A stretch of DNA of 64,000 bases from Bagarius yarrelli (Eukaryota; Chordata; Actinopteri; Siluriformes; Sisoridae): positions 1,606,808-1,670,807 of the forward strand of contig VCAZ01000021.1 in assembly GCA_005784505.1 (NCBI GenBank), in the 5' to 3' direction. This document shows positions 1 through 10,560 of this stretch, one piece after another. Each line of letters opens with the position of its first letter. Positions within the stretch are counted from its first letter, which is position 1. The position numbers and the translations under genes are program-made. Below the pieces are notes generated by a model. That model was given only the letters and a program-made list of their open reading frames with translations, did no database searches and was not told where the DNA came from.

Positions 1-699
1 TACTGTATTCTCATGCGTTATGTAAGTTACGTACATTGTACATAAAAGCAAAACAAACATAAAACATAAAAAAAGTACTTAAATGTTAATGTGCACTAAT
101 GTACACCACTTCACTATAGCTTTATCAATATGCATATCGTCACTGTTCTGATGGAGACTAAAATATACTTCTTCTAAGATTTGCCCAGTTTTTTAATACC
201 ATTAGTCTTTCTCTCAGTCCTGTCCAGTTTTCCAGTCTTTAACTATTAAAAAAACATTACAACAGCATGCTGACATCATGCAGCAAAGCATGAATGGTGG
301 GGATAATAATAAGTGGCTTTGCCACACAATCAAGAATTCACTATTAATGATGATTTGATGTGTTTGACATGTTTTTGTATTCTTTTCTTCAAGTAATGTC
401 TTTCAGTCACTGACTCTATGGGCAGCTACTTTTTTTTCTCCAGTGAATCTTTGCAGCTCATCCAGTATTGTCTTTGGTGTTTTTACTGACTCTTATTAAC
501 ACCACTTTTGCCTGGGCTGAAGGTTTTGGAGGGCAGCTTTTTTTTCTTGTCAGGTTTGCAACATTACCAATGTTTTTTGTGTGATGTTTCAAGTTTTGGA
601 TAATTATTTGTACATATAAGCTCACTATGAAAAACCAGGCTGCGAAAGATCCATATTGCAAAAAAAATGGCTATATCAAATAAATCACAGTTAAAATGA
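1..699. other. AT-rich intergenic DNA, nothing recognised
   Basis: No gene or clear repeat was seen. Short open frames here lack any family resemblance and have the composition of random AT-rich sequence. Confidence 0.4.
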
Positions 700-1722
700 G
701 AAGACGTAGACCGGTTGTGGGTCTGGACTAATATCATTAACTAATGATTTGATGTCTAACTGGTTATCATCAGAATATAGTTAAAACCCAATACTTTAAT
801 AAAGTCTGTATAGTGTCCTGGTTGCTTGTATACAGTAGCCAGTACAAACATTACTGGGGATTTATTATTAACATCTATTTTTTCCAGGTAATGTTATATA
901 AAGCACCATTACTTCAAATGAGATATACCTGAAATCGGCTATCTGAAACCTGAAAAATACTAAAAATATTAATATAAATTGATGCAATACCTCATGTTTA
1001 TAACAGTAATTTTGAGGTGTGGACTCATTTAAAATAATGTAATCATCAGGTTTCAGCCAGGTTTCTGTTAGACAGAGCACATCTAGATTATAATTAGTAA
1101 TCGTATCATTTACAAAAAGTGCCTTCGTAGAAAGGGACCTGATATTTAACAAACCAACCTTTATCATTTTTTTCCTCCGTATTCCATATTTTTTTTTATT
1201 TCCTGAATGCCAATTAATTTGTTTCTATTAAGCTGTTTTGGACTTTTATTGTATTTTCTAGTTTAGGGAACAGACATAGTCTCTGAAGTATGATATCTCG
1301 GTAAAAAAGAGTCCCTATGTGCTGAGAATTACCTGAATTTTGTAAGGCCTGTGAGGTAAAAAGGCTAGCAGATGGTTTAGCCAGTCTGTCTGCTTCCTGG
1401 CCTGGCTCCAGTTATGACTATGTGCAAAATTTCTAGAAGGAAGGATGAATGTCAACTCTTTTTATCTGGTCAGGTCTGCCATAAAAACTCATCCACGGTC
1501 AGCAGAGATGGGACCAGAGCAGATTACCGTGTTTGACATCATACTTGCAAATTCACACACGTCTTTTAGATCAATTTTAGTAATCTCACTAAAATTTAGT
1601 AATCTGTCAAAATTGAACATCATTAGAACCAGCGTGAATAGCGATTTTACGTTTATATTCAGCATTAGCCAGCACTTTTAAATTTGCCAAGATGTCAGGC
1701 GCTCTGGCTCCCGTTGTTGTGT
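700..1722 (-). mobile_element. L2/CR1-like LINE relic: ORF1 esterase piece and ORF2 endonuclease N-terminus
   Basis: Read on the minus strand, 1167 down to about 991 encodes the start of an APE-type endonuclease of LINE ORF2, with the motifs GLLNIRSL (the Asn of block 1) and LCLTETWL (the metal-binding Glu). Between about 990 and 700 only scattered frame-shifted endonuclease-like pieces remain. Upstream in the element, the minus strand of about 1640-1600 reads IHAGSNDV, the GxND block of the SGNH-hydrolase (esterase) domain carried by ORF1 of teleost L2/CR1-type LINEs, and ICSGPI follows after a stop. Both open frames are interrupted by stops and frameshifts and no reverse transcriptase follows, so the copy is dead and truncated. 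The clade assignment rests on motif recognition, not on a search. Confidence 0.7.
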
Positions 1723-2084
1723 CAAAGTCTGTTCCCCCTAGGTTCCCCCCTTGGTTTAGCCTTTCGCATAGCGCCCTCAATGCAAATAGCGTAAAAATGC
1801 GATTGTTCTACTCACGTTTCTGTGGTTAGCTATATTCAAGTTTCATCACATTATAATGTTTAATATATATTTATATATTTATCGCAGAATATAACTACAC
1901 ATTTAGGGGACTTTGGCAACTGTGTTAAATATGAGTATATATTCTATAATATACGTTTAAACTACAATAAATAAATAAAGGATAAAGGTTAGTGGTTTTC
2001 TGTGTTGTTTACTGGCTAATGTTAGCTAAGCTATGCTAGCTAGCTAAGATATCCAAGTTGGATAAGTTATCCAAGTCTATTTCA

Positions 2085-2418
2085 TGTTTTTTGCTTTGTT
2101 TAATTCCTGTTTTTTCCCCCCTGTCCTAGTGTCTTGTTTTCATTAGTTTTTGTCATGTGTCATTGATTGGTTTAGGTGTGTCTTGTTTAGTTAATGTGTT
2201 CATTGTTTTTATATACCCCTGTGTAGCCTTGTTTGTGTTAATAATTGTTTGTACCACTTTGGTGAGTTGTTGATGTTGTTGTCAGCGTTCATGTCATGCC
2301 ATGCTATGTTAAGTTAAGTTTAGTCAAGTTTATGTTGTTGTTTTGGTCAAGTTTAGTTTATGTTTTCGGAAGATCAATTTGTAAATAAACTACACCTTAG
2401 GTTCAAAATACATCTCGT
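2085..2418 (+). repeat. LTR-like sequence, upstream copy
   Basis: A T-rich stretch full of TCATGTT/GTTTAGTT words with a TATATA-like segment near 2209 and an AATAAA signal near 2383-2390. The end (taaataaactacacc) resembles the end of the LTR-like block at 3165-3840 (taaataaactgcacc). The pattern is that of teleost gypsy-type LTRs. Exact borders and a TG...CA boundary were not established. Confidence 0.4.
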
Positions 2419-2429
2419 GGAAGAACCTT

Positions 2430-2960
2430 TACCAGCATCAGTTACAGTATATATAAAATATTAGAATCTGTTTGCATAAAAATGGGGAGAACAGAATCCG
2501 ACGGTTCGAGATCCAGCTGTCGGATTCTGTTCCCCCATTCTGATAAAGTTGCTGATTTTTTCTTGTATATAGATAGAGATTTACCAGCATCAGATTGAAA
2601 TATACTGTACCTTCGCTTCATAAGCAACATAGGGGAATGAAATCCAATGGTAAGAGCTGTCGGAATTTGTTCTCCAATCCAATAAAGAGAGATGTTGATG
2701 TAGTGGTCTAGAAAATTATTTGGATTATGTGGATTCATCAGCATTAGTTGAAAAATTTTAACATCTCCCTGCTTAAGAAACATAGGCAGGAACAGAATCT
2801 GACACTATGTGAATCAGCTATCGGAATCCACCCCACCCCCATCCTAATAAAGAGTAGATGTAGTAGGATAAAATATACAATTTTTTTTCCTGTATGTTTA
2901 CGCAGCTTCACTAGCATCAGTTAAAGAATATTAATCCCTGCATAAAAACATGCATAACAG
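2430..2960. repeat. Tandem array of about 150-bp units, each with a hairpin
   Basis: The phrase accagcatcag recurs at about 2431, 2583, 2736 (catcagcattag) and 2910 (actagcatcag), a spacing of about 150-177 bp. Between these marks each unit holds diverged forms of gaacagaatccgac and gtcggattctgttccccc followed by aataaag. In unit 1 these two blocks (2483-2501 and 2519-2535) form an inverted repeat with a single-base mismatch. The array lies between two LTR-like sequences. Confidence 0.65.
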
Positions 2961-3160
2961 CCCGCCATGGCAGAGATGGCTCATGTCGAGCCCGCCATAG
3001 CAGAATGGCTCATGCCAAGCCCGCCAAGCCAGAGATGCTCACGCTGAGCCCACCTCACAATGGCTCCACAATTCGCTTCATCCTCCAGGCTGTCCTGGGT
3101 TCCACAGCCTCCCTGTGAACCAGCATCTCCTTAAGATGTTGATTAGGTTGGAGTATGGGT
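2961..3160 (+). mobile_element. Possible 3' internal remnant of an LTR element (short repeats)
   Basis: The plus strand contains an imperfect short tandem repeat (cagcccgccatggcagagatggctca and variants), which would encode Ala/Met/Glu/Pro-rich repeats. Repeats of this kind occur next to the 3' LTR of some teleost LTR retrotransposons. It directly precedes the LTR-like block. Function and family are not established. Confidence 0.3.
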
Positions 3161-3164
3161 GTCG

Positions 3165-3840
3165 GGGCCTTATGTAAGGATTAAGCTTCATGTACTTGTT
3201 TTATGTTTGATCTTGTTTCATGTTTTGTTCATGTTTATATTGTGTTTCATGTATTATGTTTTGCTTCATGTTTATGGTTCTTGTTCAGGTTATGTTCATA
3301 TTTTCATGTTGTTTTACATGTCATATTGTTACATGTTTCTTTCATTTTTCATTTTTCTTGTTTGTTTCATGTTCATTTCATGTTTATGTTCCTACTCAAG
3401 TTTATATTCCGTTCCTGTTTTGAGTTCATGTTCTTTACTTCCTGTTTTGTCCTTGTCACGTGATCTTTGTTCCCATCCTATCCTATCCTGTGTCTTGTTC
3501 TTATTAGTTATTCTTGGTTAGTCCATGTCACTCTACCCCTGTTGTAAGTAAAACCAAGTCAAAGTTTATTGTAGTCAAGTTCACGTTTGTTGTTTGGTTA
3601 TGTTTGAGCTAGTGTTCAAACTAAGCTAAGATAGGTCAATTCAAGTTAAGTCTAGTATAGTCAAGTTCATGTTTGTTGTTTTGGTTATATTCGTGGTAGT
3701 CTTCAAGCTAAGTCAATTCAAGTTAAGTCTAGTGTAGGCATATCATGTTTCATGTTTTGCCAAATGTTTATGTAACGGTGTAAATAAACTGCACCTTTGA
3801 GTTATAATACTACTTACCCCAGTGGGATTTATTACAACCT
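3165..3840 (+). repeat. LTR-like sequence, downstream copy
   Basis: T-rich and TCATGTT-rich, beginning near tgtcggggcc and ending after taaataaactgcacc and gggatttattaca. Long open frames here (for example 3159-3521) are a by-product of the T-rich composition and encode Phe/Cys/Leu-rich strings. It may be the partner of 2085-2418 or an independent solo LTR. Confidence 0.45.
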
Positions 3841-4063
3841 GCCTGTCAACATTTATATAAGTGTATACCTCTATGCACCCTGTTTACACAGACAGGATAT
3901 GTCATCAGCTTGTTCACATAGTATGCAAAAAAGGCTGGATTAAAATAGAGCAAAAACCAGACTGTTTCCACGCTGGAGTCGACTACAGGAGTCTGGAAGG
4001 GGTCGGAAAAATGACCACATGGTTGTAGTTTTTCTTTTGGACTGGTAGGAATATGGTGTGATT

Positions 4064-4330
4064 TGATTTTGGTGTGTTTTGATATTAATACATAGCTTAT
4101 GTAGTTTGTGTATCTTTATGAATTATCTAAACTACAACATGTAATTGGACACTATTATTATGTTTGATATTTTAAGACTGTTACAAATGTATTATAAAGT
4201 TTTGTTGTATTGTAGTAATGTAGTCTCTGGTTGTCTAGTCTGTGTGTGTTCATGGCTTTGAACAGTGTTTTGCAGGGAGGGTGAGAGATACTCTTTCAGT
4301 GCTATCAGGCTACAGTTAGAGTTTTCCAAG
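4064..4330 (+). repeat. Interspersed repeat family X, copy A
   Basis: The segment starting ttttggtgtgttttgatatt is closely matched at 22741, and the later part (attgtagtaatg through atcaggctacagttag) is matched at about 60950-61075. The three copies overlap only in part, so A is the longest. No coding potential or known family was recognised. Confidence 0.6.
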
Positions 4331-5339
4331 ATGTCCTTCTGAACCCTTCTGTCTATGTGGACCCTCTTCAGACCCTCTTTTTATGTGGACCCTCTTCTTC
4401 TTTTTTTGTGTAATGTGTAATGTCCTGAGTGTTTATAGCTTACTTATTTTTAATTCTAGCTGTAAGGCGTAACCGGGCAAAGAGTCCAACTGAAGTATAA
4501 AGTGTGTTTACGATGTTACTGGGGAAAAAAGTATTGGAATTGTCAAATAATCTCTTTCATAAGGTGGGATATTATTTTAACAGCCAGACACTCTTAGGCA
4601 GATAGCAGGAATTCTACAGATAGTATACTATTTTTAGTATTCTAAAGGTTTTCTTCTATTAGTGTGACCTACATTTAGAAGCTGAAGAAATTATGGCATC
4701 AAGAATGACACAATGTCAACTGAATGAAGTGGAAAAAATACTGACCAGTATAATATGCATGTTTAATGAGGTATGAAAACTATGGATCCATTTTAAAGAG
4801 TTTTTAAATTTTTAAACACCTTAGGCATTTTTAATAATTTCTTTTTGTCTTCCTCAGTTTTCCCAGTCTGAGGCATTGCTCACTTTAATTGAAGAACCTC
4901 AAAGTGAGCAGGCTACGAGACTCAGTTATTATTCAGTTCAGCCTATCAGTCCTGTCACAGAGGCAGGTTAGTATTCGTCTCATAACAAAAATCTATACCG
5001 CAGCACTAATAATCAATGATGGGACCATAATAATAACTGTTGCAATAACTGTTAAACAGAGGCGAACAAAGTACTCAAATCCATTATTTTAACTATATAT
5101 ACTACTGGTTAAATATTACTCCAAATAAAATTTGTCAATACAAAAACTACAGAAGTATTTACTTTAAAAAGTAATCGAGTATTAATATAGTAGTAATATA
5201 GTAGTAAATTTCCTACTACAACCTACTGAACACACTGACTAGCTTGTAGTATTGAACATCTTGGGTAAAGGGAAAGACAGTCATAGTTATTATTTTTTTA
5301 TTTTAAGCAGCATAGTAGTGATCTTACACAGTTTTATTA
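4331..5339. other. Intergenic, nothing recognised
   Basis: AT-rich DNA without gene signals. The only structure noticed is a 9-bp inverted repeat (gctcacttt at 4878 and aaagtgagc at 4901) with a short loop. Confidence 0.35.
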
Positions 5340-5432
5340 ACGGGGAGGCGGTAGTTATTAAGTTGTTGGACTGCTAATTGGAAGATCAAGGTTCGATTCC
5401 CAGCATCACCAAGTTAAATGCTGTAAATGTAA
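5340..5432 (+). repeat. tRNA-derived SINE fragment
   Basis: It has a tRNA-like head with a good pol III B box (ggttcgattcc, 5390-5400) and the phrase ttggactgctaattggaag, and continues into aatgctgtaaatgtaaat, the body end of a common teleost SINE. Related minus-strand copies lie at about 14500, 38462, 49011 and 56295. Confidence 0.6.
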
Positions 5433-6689
5433 ATTCTCTAGATGTAAATGGAGCAGTATGTACACATACACATGTATCCATTTATCCACATTTAGTTTAG
5501 TAGACAATAAAATTTCTGTAAATTCAGATCAGAAAGCAGTAAATTAAAAACAAATCAACTGAACTGCTAACCCAACTACACAACCCTGATTTTTATATTT
5601 AAAAAGTGTGATGACAGTAATGGTTACCCAAGAAAGTAATCTTGACTATGGTCAAATATTTGCTATTGTGACTGAATAAATCTTGTGCCGCACAATAGTT
5701 CGAGGCATGACTATGGACTTTGGTTGTAAATCTAGGACAAGGTTTTGGAATAAAGGTTTTTTCAACAAAAGAAAATGGCTGGAGATTATGAACTATGAGG
5801 CAGAGTAGAGCATTGTTAACAGATTTTTGAGACACCCGCTTTAATGCTCCAGGCTTTATTGTTAAAAAGTTGAGGATATATGTCTTAGTCTGTATAATTT
5901 TAGTTAAAAGATTGGCATCAAAAGGACATTCAAATATATGGACATTAGATATGACAAGCTCCTTCCAGAGCTACAAAAGTGATAACTGATGGGCTGTCAC
6001 CTGTAAAAACAACAATCACGTTTAAGAAAAGTAAAAAAATCACCCACTAACATTTAAAGCTGCTACAAAGTTATGACTCTCTACTGCGAGGACCTTGATA
6101 GAAATGTAATAGAGTGAAAAGTACTGTATTTGTCTTCCAAATGTAGTAAATTTGAAGTCATAATTTTGTTAAAAAAATAAAACTTAAATAAAGGACAGAT
6201 ACTCAAATAGTGTACTTTATATTCTTACATTTATAGCATTTAAAAATAAAGCTCTTAATGTGTTTGTCTAAGATAATGGCATGTGATGTAGAGTTTAATC
6301 ACATACAATTGTTGGTGATTCCGGTTTTCATTTATTAACTGGATTAATTTATAATGCTGTGTAACTTTTGTGCGAAGTAAATTCCTGTTGTCATGTAGCC
6401 TGGAAGACCTTTTCTTTTCTTTTGTTTTTCTTTCAGATGTATGGAGGTCCAATGGATTTTGCTTGGCCAACACTGAAACTATACTTTATGATGCATCATT
6501 ATTAAAGAAAAGAGAGCAATAAAGTTTAAAGAGTAAAATGATTGGCTGTGTAGTAGATCAGACAGTTTTGAATTTTATACAGACAGAAAGAGAAAGAGAG
6601 AGAGAGAGTGTGTGTGTGTGTTTCTTATGTTATGAGTCTTGTGTGTGTAAGGCACTTATGTTGTCAGATATAGCATACATCCATAAGTT
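5433..6689. other. Intergenic, with a (GA)n(GT)n microsatellite at about 6585-6621
   Basis: No gene is supported. Open frames at 5599-5835 and 6255-6473 have no recognisable features. A compound GA then GT dinucleotide run ends the stretch. Confidence 0.4.
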
Positions 6690-7035
6690 GGTTGACATCT
6701 GACAGACACACCTATGTAACTGTTTTTTTCTCAAACTGCTGCCACACAGTTGGAAAAACACAGATGTTTAGAATGTCTTTGTTTGTTCTAGCATTAAGTT
6801 ATTCCTTCACTGGAACTAATTTACCCAACCACCGTTCCAGCATGACGATGACCCTGTGCACTATGCCTCTCAGCTCCATAAAGACATGCTGTGTTATGGT
6901 TGGAGTGAAAGAACATCACTGACTTAATCCCACTGAACACTTTTCAGACACCGACAGAGACATGATGTGAGATGTTATGCAGTGAATATGCAATGATGTC
7001 CAATAAAACATTATTGATGATGTCCAATAAAACTA
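6690..7035 (+). mobile_element. Tc1-like transposase relic (C-terminal part)
   Basis: The stretch from aactgctgccacacagttgg through ccagcatgacgatgaccctgtgcac and ctccataaagacatg to gatgtccaataaaac matches in order the 3' part of a very common teleost Tc1-like repeat, where the same phrases encode the catalytic region and C-terminus of the transposase. Many stops and frameshifts show the copy is dead. Confidence 0.55.
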
Positions 7036-7884
7036 GTCTATATTATATTACCACAAAGTAAAGTTATCGACTTGGTTTATATCCAGGTGTTGTGTATTTT
7101 GCATGTTAAACATTAACCCTGCTATCATCTACTCCAATGTATTTTAAAAACTCACTATAAAAAAGGAGAAAAATGTCCTGAATAGATATTTAACTTTTGT
7201 TAAGTATTTAGTATATGCCATTATTTCTATTTTTCTATACAGATTAATTACACTGAAATATTAAATAGAATAATTGTGTAATTGTAACTCAGTAAACACT
7301 AACCATTGCTAAAACAAAACTATATGTCCACATTTACCAGATTTATTTTGATTTTTGTTTGTAAATTTCCTGTTTCAAGTACAATGTCAGGAATTTCCAA
7401 GAATTCCTGGTAAATCAGATATACTGTTCACTGTTAAGGTAATTGAACACTAACAGATGTTAATTATAGTAGCAAATGCTCTGAAATTGATTCAGCTCAA
7501 CACAGCCACTCAAATGATCTATTTTGCCTTATTGTGGGTCAGAAAGTTGTTTTTCCATTAGTGCTTTTTTCCAGGCTTCCATTTGATCTGGAACCAAAGT
7601 AGTAGTGACAGTTAATGACTTTTAAAATCCATAGATTGTCTAAGTCTGCTTTTCACTCTTGGTGTAAAAGTCCTTCAAAGGTTTCTCAGCCAGAAAATTT
7701 TTCAGGTAAAGTCAATTATCAAAGCCAATTAAATAAATATGTGCATACAATTTTTTGTGGCGTAATTTTGAGTCTACTTCTGTAAATCTTCATTATAAGT
7801 TAAAACATCAGTCTATAGTTCAGACTACAAATTAGACTAAAGAACACAAATCAATGGCATCCTTCATTACATGATCAATATGCA
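7036..7884. other. Intergenic region upstream of melanopsin
   Basis: AT-rich DNA without recognisable repeats or exons. It would hold any distal control elements of the downstream gene, but no specific site could be defended. Confidence 0.3.
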
Positions 7885-7893
7885 TATAAAAAG
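7885..7893 (+). promoter_or_regulatory. Candidate TATA box of the melanopsin gene
   Basis: TATAAAAAG lies 167 bp upstream of the melanopsin start codon with no intervening ATG-initiated long frame. In DNA this AT-rich such a match can arise by chance. Confidence 0.25.
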
Positions 7894-8059
7894 CTAATGC
7901 TGTAGATATTTTCAATCAGTTTGAGAACTGGATAAGATACATACTTATTTACACATTCTACCAAATCTTTTTTTAAAATCTAGAATAACCTAAATTTATG
8001 TAATTTTGTCTTAAACATACAATTTATTTTGGGCCAATCCTGGTGAATTTTCCAAGATC

Positions 8060-9430
8060 ATGAATCTCCAATCAACTCAGAGTGAGTATAATTGCCACCC
8101 AGATGACTCTAACTGTACAGATACATTTACGGACTCTCTTAATGAGCACCAAGCCTCTTACGGACCAACCCCGATCAAACACAATGACTTTGCATACCTC
8201 TTTCCCACAGTGGACGTCCCAGATCATGCTCACTACATTCTAGGGTCTGTCATCCTCATGGTAGGGATCACAGGCATGATTGGGAATGCACTGGTCATCT
8301 ATGTGTTCTGCCGAAGCCGGCCACTTCGTACACCAGGAAATATGTTGGTGGTCAACTTGGCCATGTCAGACTTTTTTATGTCGCTTACACAATCGCCTGT
8401 GTTTTTTGTGGCCAGCCTGAATCGGCGTTGGATGTTTGGCGAGCTTATGTGTGAATTGTATGCGTTCTGTGGCGCTCTGTTTGGAATCTGTTCTATGATG
8501 ACACTTACATCTATAGCTGTCGACCGCTGCCTTGTCATAACCCGACCTTTTGCTTTGCTGGGACAGGGCAATCGAGGCAGATCTGCTACAGTGCTTGCCC
8601 TGCTGTGGCTCTATGCTCTGGGCTGGAGTCTACCTCCTTTCTTCGGGTGGAGTGCTTATGTTCCAGAGGGACTTCAGACTTCCTGCTCTTGGGACTACAT
8701 GTCATTCACACCTTCGGTGCGCACCTACACTATTCTGTTGTTTATCTTTGTCTTTTTTATTCCTCTGATCACCATTACCACCTGTTACCTGGCCATCTTC
8801 CGAGCCATTCAAAAAACCAGCAGAGAGTTAAAACGGCTTGACTCTAGTGAGACATGTAAGGTGCTTGAATCCATCAAGACTGAATGGAAGATGGCTAAAG
8901 TTGCCCTATTGGTCATTACACTATTTGTGATTTCCTGGTTGCCTTACTCTGTGGTGGCTCTTACAGCAACAGCCGGCTATGCTCATATACTCACACCTTA
9001 TATGAACTCCATCCCTGTGGTTATTGCTAAAGCCTCTGCGATTCACAATCCTATAATTTATGCTATCACACACCCAACATACCGCCTAGCCATTGTGCGC
9101 TATGTTCCTCTTTTCCGCTTTATCCTGTGTGTTGGAATGAATAAGCGCTCATCCTCCACCTCCACCAGTGGCACCACTTCTCATCACACAGCTTTAACTA
9201 GTCAGCATGCCCTGGCTGTCTGGCTTGACACTGCCACACGTACTAACTGCCACTGGGGGAAGACTCGGCTGTCTTCTGCCTCTGACTCAGAGTCCTGCTG
9301 GACGGACAGTGAAGCTGATGGTTCCAGTGCCAACTCTCTGCCTTTTATTAAATGCGTGTCTACAGAGATCTCTTTAGACACTGCCATTCCTCCAGAACAG
9401 CTTGGCATGATTACAGGAACTGCACAGTAA
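8060..9430 (+). CDS. opn4: Melanopsin (r-type opsin), intronless, opn4.1-like
   Basis: A 456-residue seven-helix opsin encoded by one uninterrupted frame. Melanopsins are retinal-based photopigments of the plasma membrane that signal through Gq. Helices lie at about 59-83, 93-117, 130-152, 175-195, 222-246, 276-300 and 310-335. Visible features: Cys131 and Cys209 for the disulfide, Tyr134 at the vertebrate counterion site as in r-opsins, Glu203 in VPEG, Lys324 for the Schiff base (VIAKASAIHNPIIYAITHP), NPIIY 330-334, and a likely N-glycosylation site at Asn18. Strong family signatures are SLPPFFGWSAYVPEG, TSCSWDYM and TEWKMAKVAL. The tail motif SESCWTDSEAD matches the melanopsin SESE-WTDTE block. 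Oddities: DRY is DRC (155-157), HPK is HPT (338-340), and the tail is rather short. The start ATG has A at -3. Vertebrate opn4 genes normally have many introns; the lack here fits the teleost melanopsin retrogene (opn4.1/opn4m-2), an assignment made from memory. Confidence 0.93.
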   Translation: MNLQSTQSEYNCHPDDSNCTDTFTDSLNEHQASYGPTPIKHNDFAYLFPTVDVPDHAHYILGSVILMVGITGMIGNALVIYVFCRSRPLRTPGNMLVVNLAMSDFFMSLTQSPVFFVASLNRRWMFGELMCELYAFCGALFGICSMMTLTSIAVDRCLVITRPFALLGQGNRGRSATVLALLWLYALGWSLPPFFGWSAYVPEGLQTSCSWDYMSFTPSVRTYTILLFIFVFFIPLITITTCYLAIFRAIQKTSRELKRLDSSETCKVLESIKTEWKMAKVALLVITLFVISWLPYSVVALTATAGYAHILTPYMNSIPVVIAKASAIHNPIIYAITHPTYRLAIVRYVPLFRFILCVGMNKRSSSTSTSGTTSHHTALTSQHALAVWLDTATRTNCHWGKTRLSSASDSESCWTDSEADGSSANSLPFIKCVSTEISLDTAIPPEQLGMITGTAQ

Positions 9431-9728
9431 ATGGTGAAGGCTGACATTATTCTAGAACAAGAAGAAGGTGTGGTTTCTGGTGGAAACTTTTTTCTCCTTT
9501 CAGGTATCTGACAGGAAAGTCTCACTGCAGAGCTTTGGTTTTTCCTATATTTTCTTTGCTTCTCTGTGTAAACAGTTGTTCCACATTAGTTTTCATACAA
9601 ATGTTATTATGTGCAATTTCGCTAAATTTAGCTTTATTAGTTCAACTAAATGCTTTGTTTCAGAACAATTTATTGCTGTAACTGTTTTATGTGCACCTGG
9701 GTTTTGCTTTTTATATTTTTAAAACCTG

Positions 9729-9734
9729 AATAAA
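9729..9734 (+). terminator. Candidate polyadenylation signal of melanopsin
   Basis: AATAAA lies 299 bp after the melanopsin stop codon and is the first canonical signal downstream. It would give a 3' UTR of about 320 bp. Confidence 0.5.
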
Positions 9735-10384
9735 AAACAAAGAAAATGCTTCACAGACCCCCTTAGTATTAAGGTATTACATAGAACACTTTTGCTTAAG
9801 CTATTCAAATGCTAATTATCATAAAATGGCTACTATATTGTTCTTCTTTATCAAAGTCTATGGGTTATATTTCCCAATATATTAAATCTTTCAGCTACAC
9901 AATGTTTTTCTGCTTTCAAAAATTAGAGCATTTTTTTATCTTTAATAATAAGGAAATCACATTAATAAAGAAAGACACATGTTTAGTTTATTGTACTATT
10001 GCACTGTTTTTCAAGTTACTGAGCCCAGTAGCACTCACATCAATAAAAGAGTAGAAGAGACCTGCTATGAATATGATATGAATATATGAATTTCTAATTC
10101 CTGCCCTGGAACATTTTATGTACTCTGCTCAAATGAACGAAATGAAAGATAACACACACAGTCACTTTTTCTCACTGTATTCGATTTGCTTTTGTTCAGT
10201 TCGGCGCATCATCAAAGCAAATCATTAAAAGGAAATGAACAGTTTTCTTCTATAATACAAGTGCAAGAAATTAAACCTTGCACACTAATAACTCCAAATC
10301 GAACATTTGTTCAAATTCTGACATACTGACTTAAACTTTACAGCCAGACATAATTGGTTATGTACTAGAATGCTTGCATTAGTA
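9735..10384. other. Intergenic, nothing recognised
   Basis: AT-rich DNA with no repeat family or exon identified. Confidence 0.35.
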
Positions 10385-10560
10385 AAACAGTGGGTTTCAA
10401 AATGGCCAACAGATAACCCAATGGTGGATTGATATAGCACCCACCTATTGTTGGGTTATTATAACCCATTTCTTTGGGTAAAAAGTTTTACCCAATAAAT
10501 TGGGTTATAAAAGAACTAATTTGTTGGGTTATTTTTTATTTTTTGCTTGAACCAACTTTT
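10385..10560. repeat. MITE-like repeat built of TTGGGTTAT / ATAACCCAA words
   Basis: Within 150 bp the words aacccaa, gttgggttat, ataaccca, tacccaa, attgggttat and gttgggttat alternate in both orientations, so the segment can fold on itself. Teleost genomes carry many short non-autonomous repeats rich in TTGGGTTA, but the family was not identified. Confidence 0.45.

Noticed and set aside
3159..3521. 120-codon hydrophobic frame and two overlapping ones
   Set aside because: T-rich LTR-like sequence full of TCATGTT words gives Phe/Cys/Leu strings in all three frames.
4878..4909. Short hairpin gctcacttt...aaagtgagc as a miRNA candidate
   Set aside because: A 9-bp stem is far too short for a pre-miRNA and is expected by chance.
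5340..5432. A functional tRNA gene
   Set aside because: B box is good but no cloverleaf can be completed, and the sequence continues into a SINE body; the same holds for the other tRNA-like heads.
8299..8841. Frames inside the melanopsin on the opposite strand and in shifted frames
   Set aside because: Shadows of the strongly coding melanopsin frame.
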